From positions 1,316,826 through 1,380,825 of the forward strand of contig NC_050476.1 in the NCBI RefSeq assembly GCF_013373865.1: a stretch of DNA of 64,000 bases, written 5' to 3'. This stretch comes from Monomorium pharaonis (Eukaryota; Arthropoda; Insecta; Hymenoptera; Formicidae). Shown here piece after piece: positions 40,161 to 51,333 of this stretch. Position 1 is the first letter of the stretch, and each line of letters begins with the position of its first letter. The notes beneath the pieces are model-generated. The model did not search any database. It was not told the DNA's origin and worked only from the letters and a program-made list of their open reading frames with translations. Made by a program: the position numbers and the translations under genes.

Positions 40161-42891
40161 ATTTTTTCTCCTGCCGTCGGCCCAGTCTTCGCGAGACGCG
40201 CAAAATGCAAACAGTTTCAATCAATTTTTTTTGACAGTTTTTAATAGTTCTCGCACAGTTTTGATTTATTTTATGCATTTTAATAACAATTCCGTTAATT
40301 AATTATTTTTAAACAATTTTTCCATTCCGACTCCCGTCGGAATCTGTTTGCACCTCATACCTCTGCTGAATGCAGTGACAGGAGTCGGAATGGAAAATTG
40401 TTAAAAAATAATTAATTGACAGAATTGTTATTAAAACGCATGGAATAAATCGGAACTATGCGAGAACTATTGAGAACTGTCAAAAAATAATCGAAATTGT
40501 TTGCACTTTATCTCTCGCGAATGCGGTGCCAACGGCAGGAGAAAAAAGTTTTGAAAAATAATTAATTAACAAAATTATTTATTAGAACGCATGGAAATGG
40601 TCGGGGCTATGTGAGAACTAGCGAAAACTGTCGTTAGAATAATGATTAAATCTGTTTGCACCTCATACTTCTGCTAAATGCAATGACAGGAGTCGAAAAG
40701 GAAAATTGTTAAAAAACAATTAATTGACGGAATTGTTATTAAAACGCATGGAAATAGTCCGGCTATGTGAGAACTAGCAAAAACTGTCGTTAGAATAATG
40801 ATTGAAATTTTTTCTCCTACCGTCGGCACAGTATTCGCGAGACGCGTAAAGTGCAAACAGTTTCGATCACTTTTCCGACAGTTCTCAATAGTTCTCGCAC
40901 AGTTTCTACCTATTTCATGCTTTTTAATAATTATTCCGTCAATTAATTATTTTTTAATAATTTTTTATTTCGACTCCTGTCACTGCATTCAGCAGAGATA
41001 TGAGATGCAAACAGAGTCGATTATTATTTCTACGACAGTTTTTACTAGTTCTCACATAGCCTCGACCATTTCCATACGTTCTAATAAATAATTTTGTTAT
41101 TTAATTATTTTTCAAAATTTTTTCTCCTGCCGTCGGCCCAGTCTTCGCGAGACGCGCAAAATGCAAACAGTTTCAATCAATTTTTTTTGACAGTTTTTAA
41201 TAGTTCTCGCACAGTTTTGATTTATTTTATGCATTTTAATAACAATTCCGTTAATTAATTATTTTTAAACAATTTTTCCATTCCGACTCCCGTCGGAATC
41301 TGTTTGCACCTCATACCTCTGCTGAATGCAGTGACAGGAGTCGGAATGGAAAATTGTTAAAAAATAATTAAATGACAGAATTGTTATTAAAACGCATGGA
41401 ATAAATCGGAACTATGCGAGAACTATTGAGAACTGTCAAAAAATAATCGAAATTGTTTGCACTTTATCTCTCGCGAATGCGGTGCCAACGGCAGGAGAAA
41501 AAAGTTTTGAAAAATAATTAATTAACAAAATTATTTATTAGAACGCATGGAAATGGTCGGGGCTATGTGAGAACTAGCGAAAACTGTCGTTAGAATAATG
41601 ATTAAATCTGTTTGCACCTCATACTTCTGCTAAATGCAATGACAGGAGTCGAAAAGGAAAATTGTTAAAAAACAATTAATTGACGGAATTGTTATTAAAA
41701 CGCATGGAAATAGTCCGGCTATGTGAGAACTAGCAAAAACTGTCGTTAGAATAATGATTGAAATTTTTTCTCCTACCGTCGGCACAGTATTCGCGAGACG
41801 CGTAAAGTGCAAACAGTTTCGATCACTTTTCCGACAGTTCTCAATAGTTCTCGCACAGTTTCGACCTATTTCATGCTTTTTAATAATTATTCCGTCAATT
41901 AATTATTTTTTAATAATTTTTTATTTCGACTCCTGTCACTGCATTCAGCAGAGATATGAGATGCAAACAGAGTCGATTATTATTTCTACGACAGTTTTTA
42001 CTAGTTCTCACATAGCCTCGACCATTTCCATACGTTCTAATAAATAATTTTGTTATTTAATTATTTTTCAAAATTTTTTCTCCTGCCGTCGGCCCAGTCT
42101 TCGCGAGACGCGCAAAATGCAAACAGTTTCAATCAATTTTTTTTGACAGTTTTTAATAGTTCTCGCACAGTTTTGATTTATTTTATGCATTTTAATAACA
42201 ATTCCGTTAATTAATTATTTTTAAACAATTTTTCCATTCCGACTCCCGTCGGAATCTGTTTGCACCTCATACCTCTGCTGAATGCAGTGACAGGAGTCGG
42301 AATGGAAAATTGTTAAAAAATAATTAATTGACAGAATTGTTATTAAAACGCATGGAATAAATCGGAACTATGCGAGAACTATTGAGAACTGTCAAAAAAT
42401 AATCGAAATTGTTTGCACTTTATCTCTCGCGAATGCGGTGCCAACGGCAGGAGAAAAAAGTTTTGAAAAATAATTAATTAACAAAATTATTTATTAGAAC
42501 GCATGGAAATGGTCGGGGCTATGTGAGAACTAGCGAAAACTGTCGTTAGAATAATGATTGAAATTTTTTCTCCTACCGTCGGCACAGTATTCGCGAGACG
42601 CGTAAAGTGCAAACAGTTTCGATCACTTTTCCGACAGTTCTCAATAGTTCTCGCACAGTTTCGACCTATTTCATGCTTTTTAATAATTATTCCGTCAATT
42701 AATTATTTTTTAATAATTTTTTATTTCGACTCCTGTCACTGCATTCAGCAGAGATATGAGATGCAAACAGAGTCGATTATTATTCCTACGACAGTTTTTA
42801 CTAGTTCTCACATAGCCTCGACCATTTCCATACGTTCTAATAAATAATTTTGATAATTAGTTATTTTAAAAAATTTTTTTCTCCTGCCGTC

Positions 42892-43374
42892 GGCACAGTA
42901 CAACTGTCGTAAGAATAATGATCGAATCTGTTTGCACCTCATACCTCTGCTGAATGCAGTGACAGGAGTCGGAAAGAAAAATTGTTAAAAAATAATTAAT
43001 TGACGGAATTGTTATTAAAACGCATGAAACAGGTCGAAACTGTGCGAGAATTATTGAACTGTAAACAAAGTGATTGAAACTGTTTGCACTTCACGCGTCT
43101 CGCGAATACTGTGCCGACGGTAAAAGTAAAAAAATGTTAAAAAATGATTAATTAACCAAATTATTATTAAAACGCATGGAAATGGTCGGGGCTGTGTGAA
43201 AACCAGCGAAAACTGTCATAAAAATAATGTTTAATAACAATTCCGTCAATGAATTATTTTTCAACATTTTTTTATTCCGACCGTCGGCACCGCATTCGCA
43301 AGAGGTGAAGTGCAAACAATTTCGATTATTTTTTGACAGTTCTCAATAGTTCTCGCACAGTTTCGACCTATTTC
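42892..43374. repeat. Array-edge segment, right copy
   Basis: Matches 24,463-24,960 in the same orientation with few substitutions. The array stops near 43,374 in CGACCTATTTCAT and unique sequence follows. Confidence 0.8.
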
Positions 43375-43411
43375 ATATACATTGAACAAATAAAAAAATC
43401 ATTAATATAGG

Positions 43412-43488
43412 AATTATTTGCTAATTATGTACTATCTTTTGATGACAAAAAAAATCTTTTTGTCACCAAAAGCTAGCAAATAATCAGT
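43412..43488. repeat. Short hairpin beside the array
   Basis: Arms around TTTTGATGACAAAAA and TTTTTGTCACCAAAA, extended outward by ATTATTTGCTA / TAGCAAATAAT, can fold into an imperfect ~75-bp stem. It may mark an insertion or breakpoint at the right border. Confidence 0.55.
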
Positions 43489-43509
43489 AAATAATTTATA
43501 CATTGTATA

Positions 43510-43609
43510 ATGTCAGCAGAAAGCGGCATCCAGTGGAGCGACTCGGTATTCCGGAAAAGGAATATAGCAGTAGCAGCAGCATCAGCAGCAGGAGCAGCGA
43601 CAGCAATCG
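43510..43609 (+). other. Possible short first exon (ATG-initiated, ends at a GTGAGT donor)
   Basis: An ATG at 43,510 opens an Ala-rich frame (MSAESGIQWSDSVFRKRN, then Ala/Ser repeats) ending at CAATCG|GTGAGTG. A phase-compatible acceptor (TTTCCAG) exists at 43,981, and the joined frame would run to the TGA at 44,155-44,157. The predicted product resembles nothing I know. It could instead be a 5' UTR exon of the ARL6IP5 gene downstream or a remnant of a mobile element. Confidence 0.2.
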
Positions 43610-43661
43610 GTGAGTGAATTTTTATCAAATCAATTAATTGAATTTATATCATGTATTTGTG

Positions 43662-43955
43662 GTATTGCACATTTATAGACACGATTATGCACATTTGTAT
43701 AAAACAGATTTAAAATATGAATGCATATAATTGTAAAATTTATGGCTATATTAGCATGAAACAAACATAACCAAATAAACGTGGACATAGCATAGAAGAG
43801 ATCCAAAAAGTCATGCACATTACCTACGGGATTTATAGATATTTGACTACATAGTTCAATGTGCATATAGAGGCGCTGATGAATGAAAACACCTAATAAA
43901 CCGACGTGATTGATGACTGCTCTTAGGAATCTCAGGTTCCTCTTTGAACGTAGTC
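43662..43955 (-). repeat. Dispersed repeat, copy 2 (inverted relative to the copy at 22.6 kb)
   Basis: Its reverse complement aligns with 22,552-22,797, including the GCGCCTCTAT.TGCAC, CTATGTAGTCAAATATCTAT and ATGCATTCATATTTTAAA segments. It creates a long open frame on the minus strand, but shared non-coding ancestry explains it better than a gene. Confidence 0.75.
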
Positions 43956-44270
43956 TTGGATGCATTTCAATGCATTTCCAGGACGATCCACTGTAGCATT
44001 TACATTCGTTCAAAGCGAGAGTATTCTGACGACTTGTCTCCTCGGGGTGATTTGCGCCACTACACAGGCGAATAGCGATCCAACTGCTCCAAGGGCGATC
44101 GCTCCAATTAATCGTTTTCTCGGCCAACGACAATCCGCAATCGTCGACGTTGCATGACATTCGTCGCCGGACTCGTCATCATCCAAAAATACCGGTCGAC
44201 AGCAGAACAATCGAGGGAAGACCGGCTGTTTCTATCGGAGCGATTTCATTGAGGACGTTTCGACGCCACG

Positions 44271-45348
44271 ATGGACAAGACGAAACTGGTGAGCAACGAC
44301 CTGGAGCTGCCGCCGCTACGCAGCCTGGACGACTTCCTGCTGGAGTCCGCGCGCTTCCAGTTACCGAACCTCAAAGACCTGGAGAAATGGGGCAACCGCG
44401 TGGTCAACAATCTCCTATACTATCAGACTAATTACTTGTTTACGTCCGTCGTCATCTTCCTTATCGTTGGGTAAATCGTCTTCGACTGTATAATTTACGC
44501 GTCTTATTCTTTTACGTAATGTTTTAACAAGACATTCTTTGTGAACTTCTATACAGTATTTTTTTAACTTGATTAAAGTTTTTACCAAAAAAAATCTTTC
44601 GACTTTACATTCTAGATATTTAACAGTTTTAATAATAATATTAATAAGTCTTGGAATGTTTAATCTTGCAATATTACAGGATATATTTTGAATATACTCT
44701 GCTGCTTTTGAATATACTACTACTATATATTCTATACTGAATATTCTATAATATATTATACTGAATTTATAATGTTATGGACTTGTCAAAAATTCTCGTG
44801 TATATATATTATACTGTATACTATCTAAATTTTATTTCATATTTATTGATTTATTTATATGAAATTTATATAGATTGATTCATCCTGTCAAAATGCTAGT
44901 TGGGATGTTGGCGATGCTGGCGCTCTTGGGTACGTTTGCCTACGTATCCATGGAAGGAAGCACAATACATAGCTTCAAAAGGCAATATCCCGTGATTGGA
45001 ATATTATTCATAATATTTGCCGGATGTTTCATAACGTACACTCTGGGATCTCTTCTTGTTTTCTTCCTGGGCATTCTGTTACCTATCTGTGGTGAGTGAT
45101 GTGACGTTTGACTATATTTTACATTGTCATTAATTTTGGTATTATTTCTTGAATAATAGAAGACGAATTGATTTCACTGTAACATTTTTATATAAATATT
45201 TTCAGTGACGTTTGTACACGCCTCACTGAGATTAAGAAATATCAAAAACAGGATTGCCAATAAAATCGAAGGCATCGGTTTGAAACGCACACCAATGGGG
45301 GTGTTTTTGAAACATCTCGGTATGGAAGAAGAATTCTTTACTTCTTAA
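44271..45348 (+). CDS. ARL6IP5: PRA1 family protein 3 (ARL6IP5/JWA type)
   Basis: Exons 44271-44470, 44874-45091 and 45206-45348 join in phase to 186 aa; human ARL6IP5 is 188 aa. PRA1-family proteins are small ER/Golgi membrane proteins that modulate prenylated Rab trafficking; ARL6IP5 also restrains glutamate-transporter export in mammals. Diagnostic sequence: LPPLRSLDDFLLESARF, the PRA1 core WGNRVVNNLLYYQTNYL, then four hydrophobic segments in two pairs (about residues 55-85 and 95-140), and the tail HASLRLRNIKNRI followed by IEGIGLKRTPMG, closely matching the vertebrate form. The start is the ATG giving MDKTKLVSNDLELP; it fits the family length. The three codons split by or next to introns are G-G-A, G-TG and intact frames. 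An alternative 3' exon may exist (separate entry). Confidence 0.95.
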
Positions 45349-48300
45349 ATTTCTACGGTCTTTTATTTTTAAGTTCTCAAGATAGATCGAGTGGAAATGC
45401 TTTGCAACCTTATTAACAATCTCATTACACCGTATACACAGTACCAATTCGTATATTATGAAGCTTTGACATCTATAGTTTAAAAAATGCTTTAGATAAG
45501 CTTAAAGGATACAACATACGTTTACTTTCGGTATTGCTATGCCTTCTCCCATGGATTATAGACAATAGCAGAACAGAAAGTCCGATCAAAAATAATTTCA
45601 GAAATAAAATTGTCGTTATCGGTGAAACCATATTTTCCTAACTAGTCGCTAAATAATACTTAATATGTACATGTTATGTTTTAAAATGCTTATATAATGT
45701 TAATATATAATGAATCTATATATATTTGCTGATATTATGGATGAAAGTAACAAACTTATTTACTAATATTGATAATATTTAATATTTTTTTGACAGCATT
45801 TTCTCAATAATTCATTTTATCCACTACATATGTATATAGTATATATATAATGTACAATATTCAGAAAGCATTTTGTCTTCGAATATATATGTGTTTATTA
45901 CTAAAAAGTATTTAAGAATATTTTGTAGTGTAGGGGAAATATATTAAACATTGTGTTGATTTGATATGAAATCTGTTTGAAAATGAAAATTATCGTAAAA
46001 TTATATTAATGTACTAAGGCGTATATACAAAAATAAAAATACCTGAATTATCTTTCTTATTTTTTTTTAAAGGAAAATTAACATGTGTTATCTCCAGATT
46101 AGATATCATGTATTTTTCACAAGTAGTACAAAGGCTACTTATACTAACAATATGATTTCTCATGTTTAATTTTATTATTTTAAGTATTTGTTGAATTTTA
46201 TTCATTAATGTTAAATTTTACATAACTTGCAGTAATGTAAAAATTATGTTAAATACAATTACATGTATGTCAGCTTACACATTAATTTTGAGCACATTTA
46301 TCCATCATTTATTTAATCATTTCTATTATCATGCTATATTCTATAGAAATTATTATAAATTATATGTGTTGTTATATCTAATATTCTCTTTTTTCTCGTT
46401 TCACTATACAGAAGATGTGACTGGTATGACTTTGCGTGCACAGACAGCACTCATACAACCGCCTCACTAATCCCGCTTTGTGCATCAAGCTCTATATAAA
46501 ATTGACAAAAAATAATGTCATAACTATTAATTCGCTGCCACTGCTGTTTTAATTATTGGACTACGGTGTTCCACACGGTGTTGTAGTAGTAAAATGAAGT
46601 TTGTAGCATTTTTAGAATATAAATTTGACTGACATCCGTGCCTGGAAACAAAAAGGACTTGTGCTATGTGATTTTTAGATCGGTATTACGATACCAAATA
46701 TTTTTTTACAGTACTAAATATTTTAAATTTACATATTTATATTAAGAATTGTGTTATATTCTCTTGTGATTCTTAGGACTGCTTTAATGGAGACATATAT
46801 ATTTTTTTAATGCCAATATAAAACTTGAATAATATCCATATTTAACAAGTAAATTTAATTTATATTATATAGATCAATATTTTAAAATCAAAGTGACTTA
46901 AGCTTTATATCTGTGACTTATGAACAGACTACATTTTGAATTAATTTGTATATATATATATATACATGTATATATTATATAAATAACTCATGTAAAACAC
47001 ATAGCAAATTGTTTTCACAAAACTTTGTTATATATTATATTATTTTTATTCTATAATTTTTCGTATTTTAATGAATCCTTCCATCACCCTTTACAGCAGA
47101 ATATGTTTAGTAACCTATGTGTATATGTATAATGCATGTTTCATTATATATGTATTTGAATCAATATATTTCCATCATTACAATATATCTAGGATAATCT
47201 ATCAAAGAGAATATGCGCTATATTAAAAATTAACGTAATATTTTAATTACTGACAAACTATTAATTTACTTTTCAAAAAATAGGAATTTTATATTTAAAA
47301 AATGATGCAGGCTATACGAAATATTACGGTCTAATTAAACGATATATTTAATATAAGTACACGTTTAATAGGAGAAATCTTTTCTACCGTATATTACAGA
47401 ATTATGCTATACATTGAGAAACAAAGTAAGTAAAAATACATGAAATGTTTAACATACATGAAATATAACTATAGTCGATGCATATTATCTGTTTATTCTA
47501 TTGACAATAATTATATTTGTCAACTATTTTGAGCTATATCTATCTTAATTATATACCGGCAGTTTGAATTTGAACCGATTATCTTGGTAAAAGGATCGTA
47601 CATTGATATATCTTGTACTATCAGTAATGTATATGATGTGATAATGTGAAAAAATAAGATAATGAATAGTAGACTTCACTATCTTATTTTTTATTTAATT
47701 ATTATAAATTGTAATATAAAATCTTACTTGTCTTGTTGAATCACATTGACAAAAATTTTATATAGAATGTTTCAAAACGCTGTTTCTGTATCACATAATA
47801 ATAATGCTGTAAAATCACTGCCAAGAGCAATTTTTGCTGTATGTGCCACTTTGAAATTCTTTGAAATATTCCGAAGAAAATGTATCGTAACGGCTGTACG
47901 CATTGGACGGCACTTGTGAGATTTTCAGAAATAGTAATAATAAAACTAAAAGATTATGTGATGATACTACGGCAGTATTTACATACAATGTTGATATAAT
48001 TGCTTTTTCTCATAAGTCGCGATAAGCTTAAATCCTAGTTTAAGATGAAAAGATTACTGAATGCATTTTTGACGTGAACACTGAATGGCAGTGTCTTTAT
48101 TATTTGTCTTATGCAAAAAAAACCTTGTGTTTTAACTTAAGCATGCTTAACTGAACATAAGAGACACGATTAATTGGATCATTACTTTTAAAGAACAAAT
48201 CCAATTCTAAAACTTTAACAATCGTTACAAACTCTCATAATATAGAAATAACAGTGACAAAATTTTAAACAAATGTCATGTTACACTTAAAGTCTTAAAT

Positions 48301-48353
48301 CGAAAAATGTGTAATTGTAATGGAAGCAATTATGATTTATTCATGAGATGTTA
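45349..48353. other. AT-rich convergent 3' region between ARL6IP5 and UBXN7
   Basis: Apart from the candidate exon at 46,412, it holds only AT-rich DNA with ATATAT tracts (e.g. near 46,950). On the minus strand a poly(A) signal (TTTATT on +, 48,096-48,101) lies ~255 bp past the UBXN7 stop. Both neighbouring genes end here, so it probably holds their 3' UTRs. Confidence 0.45.
46412..46470 (+). CDS. ARL6IP5: Candidate alternative last exon of ARL6IP5
   Basis: Inside exon 3, CATCTCG|GTATGG (exon end 45,319) is a plausible donor. ACTATACAG at 46,403-46,411 is a plausible acceptor in phase with it. The joined frame would replace the ending GMEEEFFTS with EDVTGMTLRAQTALIQPPH and a stop at 46,468-46,470, giving a 196-aa isoform. 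The Glu after LKHL matches the place where vertebrate ARL6IP5 continues into an acidic tail. Support is splice-site and phase logic only. Confidence 0.4.
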
Positions 48354-50351
48354 CTATATCTTCGTTATGAATACTGTGTTCGTCGGAAACAAGATTGTGT
48401 CTAACAGACGAGTATTCGCAGACAGTGCACCGACGTTTGTTTTCGGGAATGGCACCAAAAAAGTATGCTCCGTTGATGAAAAACCCATTTCTTCCATTTT
48501 AATCAAAAAGTCCTAAAAAAAATCACACTTACATCATATCTATTTTTTACTCATGAGATTGTAATTTTGGAGGAAGAGATTCGAGTACATACTTCTATGG
48601 TGTCAGTCGCACACATTGATATCGTTTCCTTTGCACCATTAGGCAGTCGTAGGCAGAGCCGTAGAAAAGGTTCGTCTCCTGAATTAAAAGGTTATTTTGC
48701 AGATGATATAAAAAATACGTCAGAAGCATCATGTTAAATTAGAACAGATGTCACACTTACCTGTTTCAGGTTTAGTTGCATTTGATTTCAACTTCTCATC
48801 CTTTTGTTGCTTAATCGCGCATTCATTTAATTTTCTCTTTTTATTAAAAGCAGAGTTGCTACTACTTGGCATATTTGAACTTGGAACACTTGAACTTGTA
48901 ATGTTATCAGACGTAACAGTCTCGTTTCCTGTATATGATACACATCTTTATTATTTAATAAACGAAAATGGTTTACTTTGTTAAATAACCAAATCGATAT
49001 ATATGTAATTTTGTAAAATTGTCTTGATTTTTAAGATACTAACCAGAATCTGTGATTTTTTCTGATAAAAGTCTAGAAGTTTTACTACTAGGTCCACATT
49101 CCTGAAAAAAGGAACATTATAATAAGAAATCAACTACAAAAGAAAAAAAATACAAAATCTAAATACTAACATTCTTCATTTGATCAGCTAAAGTACTTCG
49201 TTTTGGAGGCGTCGTGGGAAAGTTATTCCAATCCCTAGAGTCAGATGTAACTTGCGTAGCACTTTCTGGAGATGGATGTGTGCTTAACACATCATTTAAA
49301 TCAGACATCAGGTTGTCCACAGTAATGTTGTTATAAGTTTTCATACATTCTCCTGTTCTAGGATCTACAATCGCCAGATAAGGATATGTCACCACATTGT
49401 AAAAGTCTATATAACGTTTTCCATCTGTAGTGTTAGACAAGACCTGGTTGAAAGTAACAAATGTAGTTAACGAATCGAAATGCAAACTATAGAAAGTGAT
49501 ATGACACTGATATGACATACTTGCCACAAAATAAAGTGATCCTTCACAATTTCCTGGATATTCTCGTTGGGCCATACGTCCCGGTTGAGAACCTGACAGC
49601 TAAATTCTTGGGGATTCTGAACATTGACAAGCAGCCAACGGTTTAAGGTCTTTGCATGGTCCCGCGCCTCCATGAAGGAACCCAAGAAGAGAATATCGCA
49701 CGGCGGTCGAAATAAATCTTCCAGACGTTTTGATTTTTTTTGAGACATGTGTTTTGCACCACTCACTCGGCGAGTCATCTCTTCCTCTTGTCGCTCTGTA
49801 TTAATTATATATATCCAATTTATATCATATTCTATACTTATTGTAACTGAAATCTGTTAGATTATAATACGTACGGGTTTCTACCGCAAAATCTCTGAAT
49901 CTATCAAATACATTATTCGACAACTGTGGTAATGAACACACTGGCTCCGAGGGCACCAGAATCTCGCGCGTAGGTAGTATAGGAGCCCTTACGGGTGGCT
50001 CGGGATTAGCATTCTCGGATTCCGGCGGTCTGCCACCCTCGAACATCAGGCTGATTGCCATCTCCACATTTCCATCGGCCAACGCCAGGTACTGCTGAGC
50101 CGTCGCCTCGCTTTCGCCTGAACGGAAGGTATATTAAATATCATTCTAAATCAAAAGTATCATTTTCCCCGGCATTCTGTCACGAAAATCTCACTCGCGA
50201 CTCACGAAGAGAAGCGAGTGTATTTATATTCGCGCGATTCTGGCTAGCCGCGGTCGCGCTATTTAACCTGTGAACGATAATTCTCGCGCTAACGCGCGGA
50301 AAATTACTTACCCGTCACTTCGATAAACTTCTCGATCAGTTCGCGATCCAT
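48354..50351 (-). CDS. UBXN7: UBX domain-containing protein 7 (UBA-UAS-UBX)
   Basis: Eight exons on the minus strand: 50351-50312, 50117-49875, 49795-49521, 49443-49171, 49101-49044, 48928-48761, 48678-48593 and 48512-48354, all GT-AG and in phase, giving 433 aa. UBXN7 is a p97/VCP adaptor that binds ubiquitylated clients and cullin-RING ligases. An N-terminal UBA (about 1-45: FIEVTGESEATAQQYLALA, then GNVEMAISLMFEGG) is followed by a UAS thioredoxin-like domain (about 118-235: LFRPPCDILFLGSF, LNRDVWPNENIQEIV, YPYLAIVDPRTGECM). After a Ser/Lys-rich linker comes a C-terminal UBX domain (about 353-433: LRLCLRLPNGAKETISM, then FLVPFPKTNVGAL). The start codon gives MDRELIEKFIEVTG, the expected UBA opening. 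The vertebrate ubiquitin-interacting motif between UAS and UBX is not visible. It diverges from HAUS3. Confidence 0.93.
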
Positions 50352-51333
50352 CGCGGCTGGCTCAAGCTCAGGAGAATTTTTCTCGCTCCACGGCGAGAAA
50401 ATATCAGATCACAGAAGAAAAATATCTTCTAAATCTCTCCTCCGTCTCTGTCTCTCACTCTCTCTCTCTCTCTTTCGTTCTCGTTCTCCCTCCCGCTCAC
50501 CACGCACCGAATGACATCTCAAGCATCACTGCATGCTGCATTATTATCTGCAGTATATTATACGTTTTTTATACCTCGCACTACCTGATATAATTCACAA
50601 AATTTTTGGTTTTTGCTGTATTATTTCCTCACCGCGTTAAAATATTGAAATTTGAAATTATGTTTCTAATTATAGCTGTGACGCTGTGACATTAACCTGA
50701 CGATATAACACTAGCGACAACTGCATCTTCGCCAATTTTATTTTTTTCACTATGAAGGAGAATATTATTTTTGCTGTAATTTTCATGTAATTATAATTCT
50801 AATTATACGTATACAATATATATTATTTCTAATAAAAGATTTAATAAATAAATATATATTCTGTATATGATATCATCTTTGAAACATTGGACTAATTTAT
50901 AATTCTTATTTGATTACATAATTCTTTTTGTCTGATACTTTCAGTGTTTGTCAGTATTTAAAATAATATAAAATAAGAAATAATATAATTTTGCAAATAT
51001 AATTTCAGTTGAGTAGATGTTGACAGTCGATAAAATTGCGGATGATTTCATCGATACTTACCGACGCGTTTAAAACAATGGCGCATAGCTCTTGTGTTTA
51101 CAACTTCGACACGAGTCTAATTGGTCGCTGCCGGCACAAATTCCGAAATAGTTGGAGTTTATATACAAAGATTTAAATTAAACACACAGTACAGTTGAAA
51201 TAGTATTCCACGAAATAAGTTTAGTGCCAAAATAAATTTAGTTGTAATTTAGTTATAATGTGAGATACAATTGGGAAACTGAAACGACGTATCGAAAAAC
51301 AGGAAAGGGTAGGAAGTAGAAAGCGTGATAAAG
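50352..51333. promoter_or_regulatory. Shared divergent promoter interval UBXN7 / HAUS3
   Basis: 982 bp separate the two start codons, which point away from each other. The interval holds CpG-bearing sequence next to UBXN7, a (CT)n run at about 50,457-50,474, and AT-rich DNA in the middle. No core-promoter element is distinct enough to place a transcription start; the regulatory role is inferred from geometry. Confidence 0.45.

Larger units (their letters stand above)
24241..43374. repeat. Higher-order satellite array, ~19.1 kb
   Basis: The whole span is built from ~156-160-bp monomers sharing boxes such as GTGCAAACAGTTTCGAT, AGTTCTCRCAYAG and AATTAATTATTTTT. Two diverged monomer families alternate. 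Monomers occur in both orientations: a basic unit has three forward monomers and then two inverted ones (~800 bp), or three inverted ones (~956 bp). Landmarks (CCGTCGGCACAGTATTCGCGAGACGCG) fall near 25.80, 26.60, 27.55, 28.35, 29.31, 30.11, 31.06, 31.86, 32.82, 33.62, 34.57, 35.37, 36.32, 37.12 and 38.08 kb, alternating 800 and ~956 bp, so the dominant repeat is a ~1,755-bp dimer of 11 monomers. After a rearranged stretch, landmarks resume near 39.86, 40.82, 41.78 and 42.58 kb. Copies are nearly identical, implying recent homogenisation. There is no coding content. Confidence 0.95.

Noticed and set aside
25778..42847. Recurrent 97-codon (+), 60-codon (-) and 79-codon frames repeated along 25.7-42.8 kb
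   Set aside because: They are the same frame repeated by the satellite unit, with no domain, no Kozak or promoter context, and frame loss in several units through 1-bp indels. Non-coding repetition explains them.
24241..43374. CRISPR-like interpretation of the regular repeats
   Set aside because: Units are hundreds of bp long with no short repeat/unique spacer alternation, and the genome is an intron-bearing insect.
43630..44160. 176-codon minus-strand open frame
   Set aside because: Most of it lies in the dispersed repeat shared with 22.6 kb, where the frame is not preserved; no recognisable domain.
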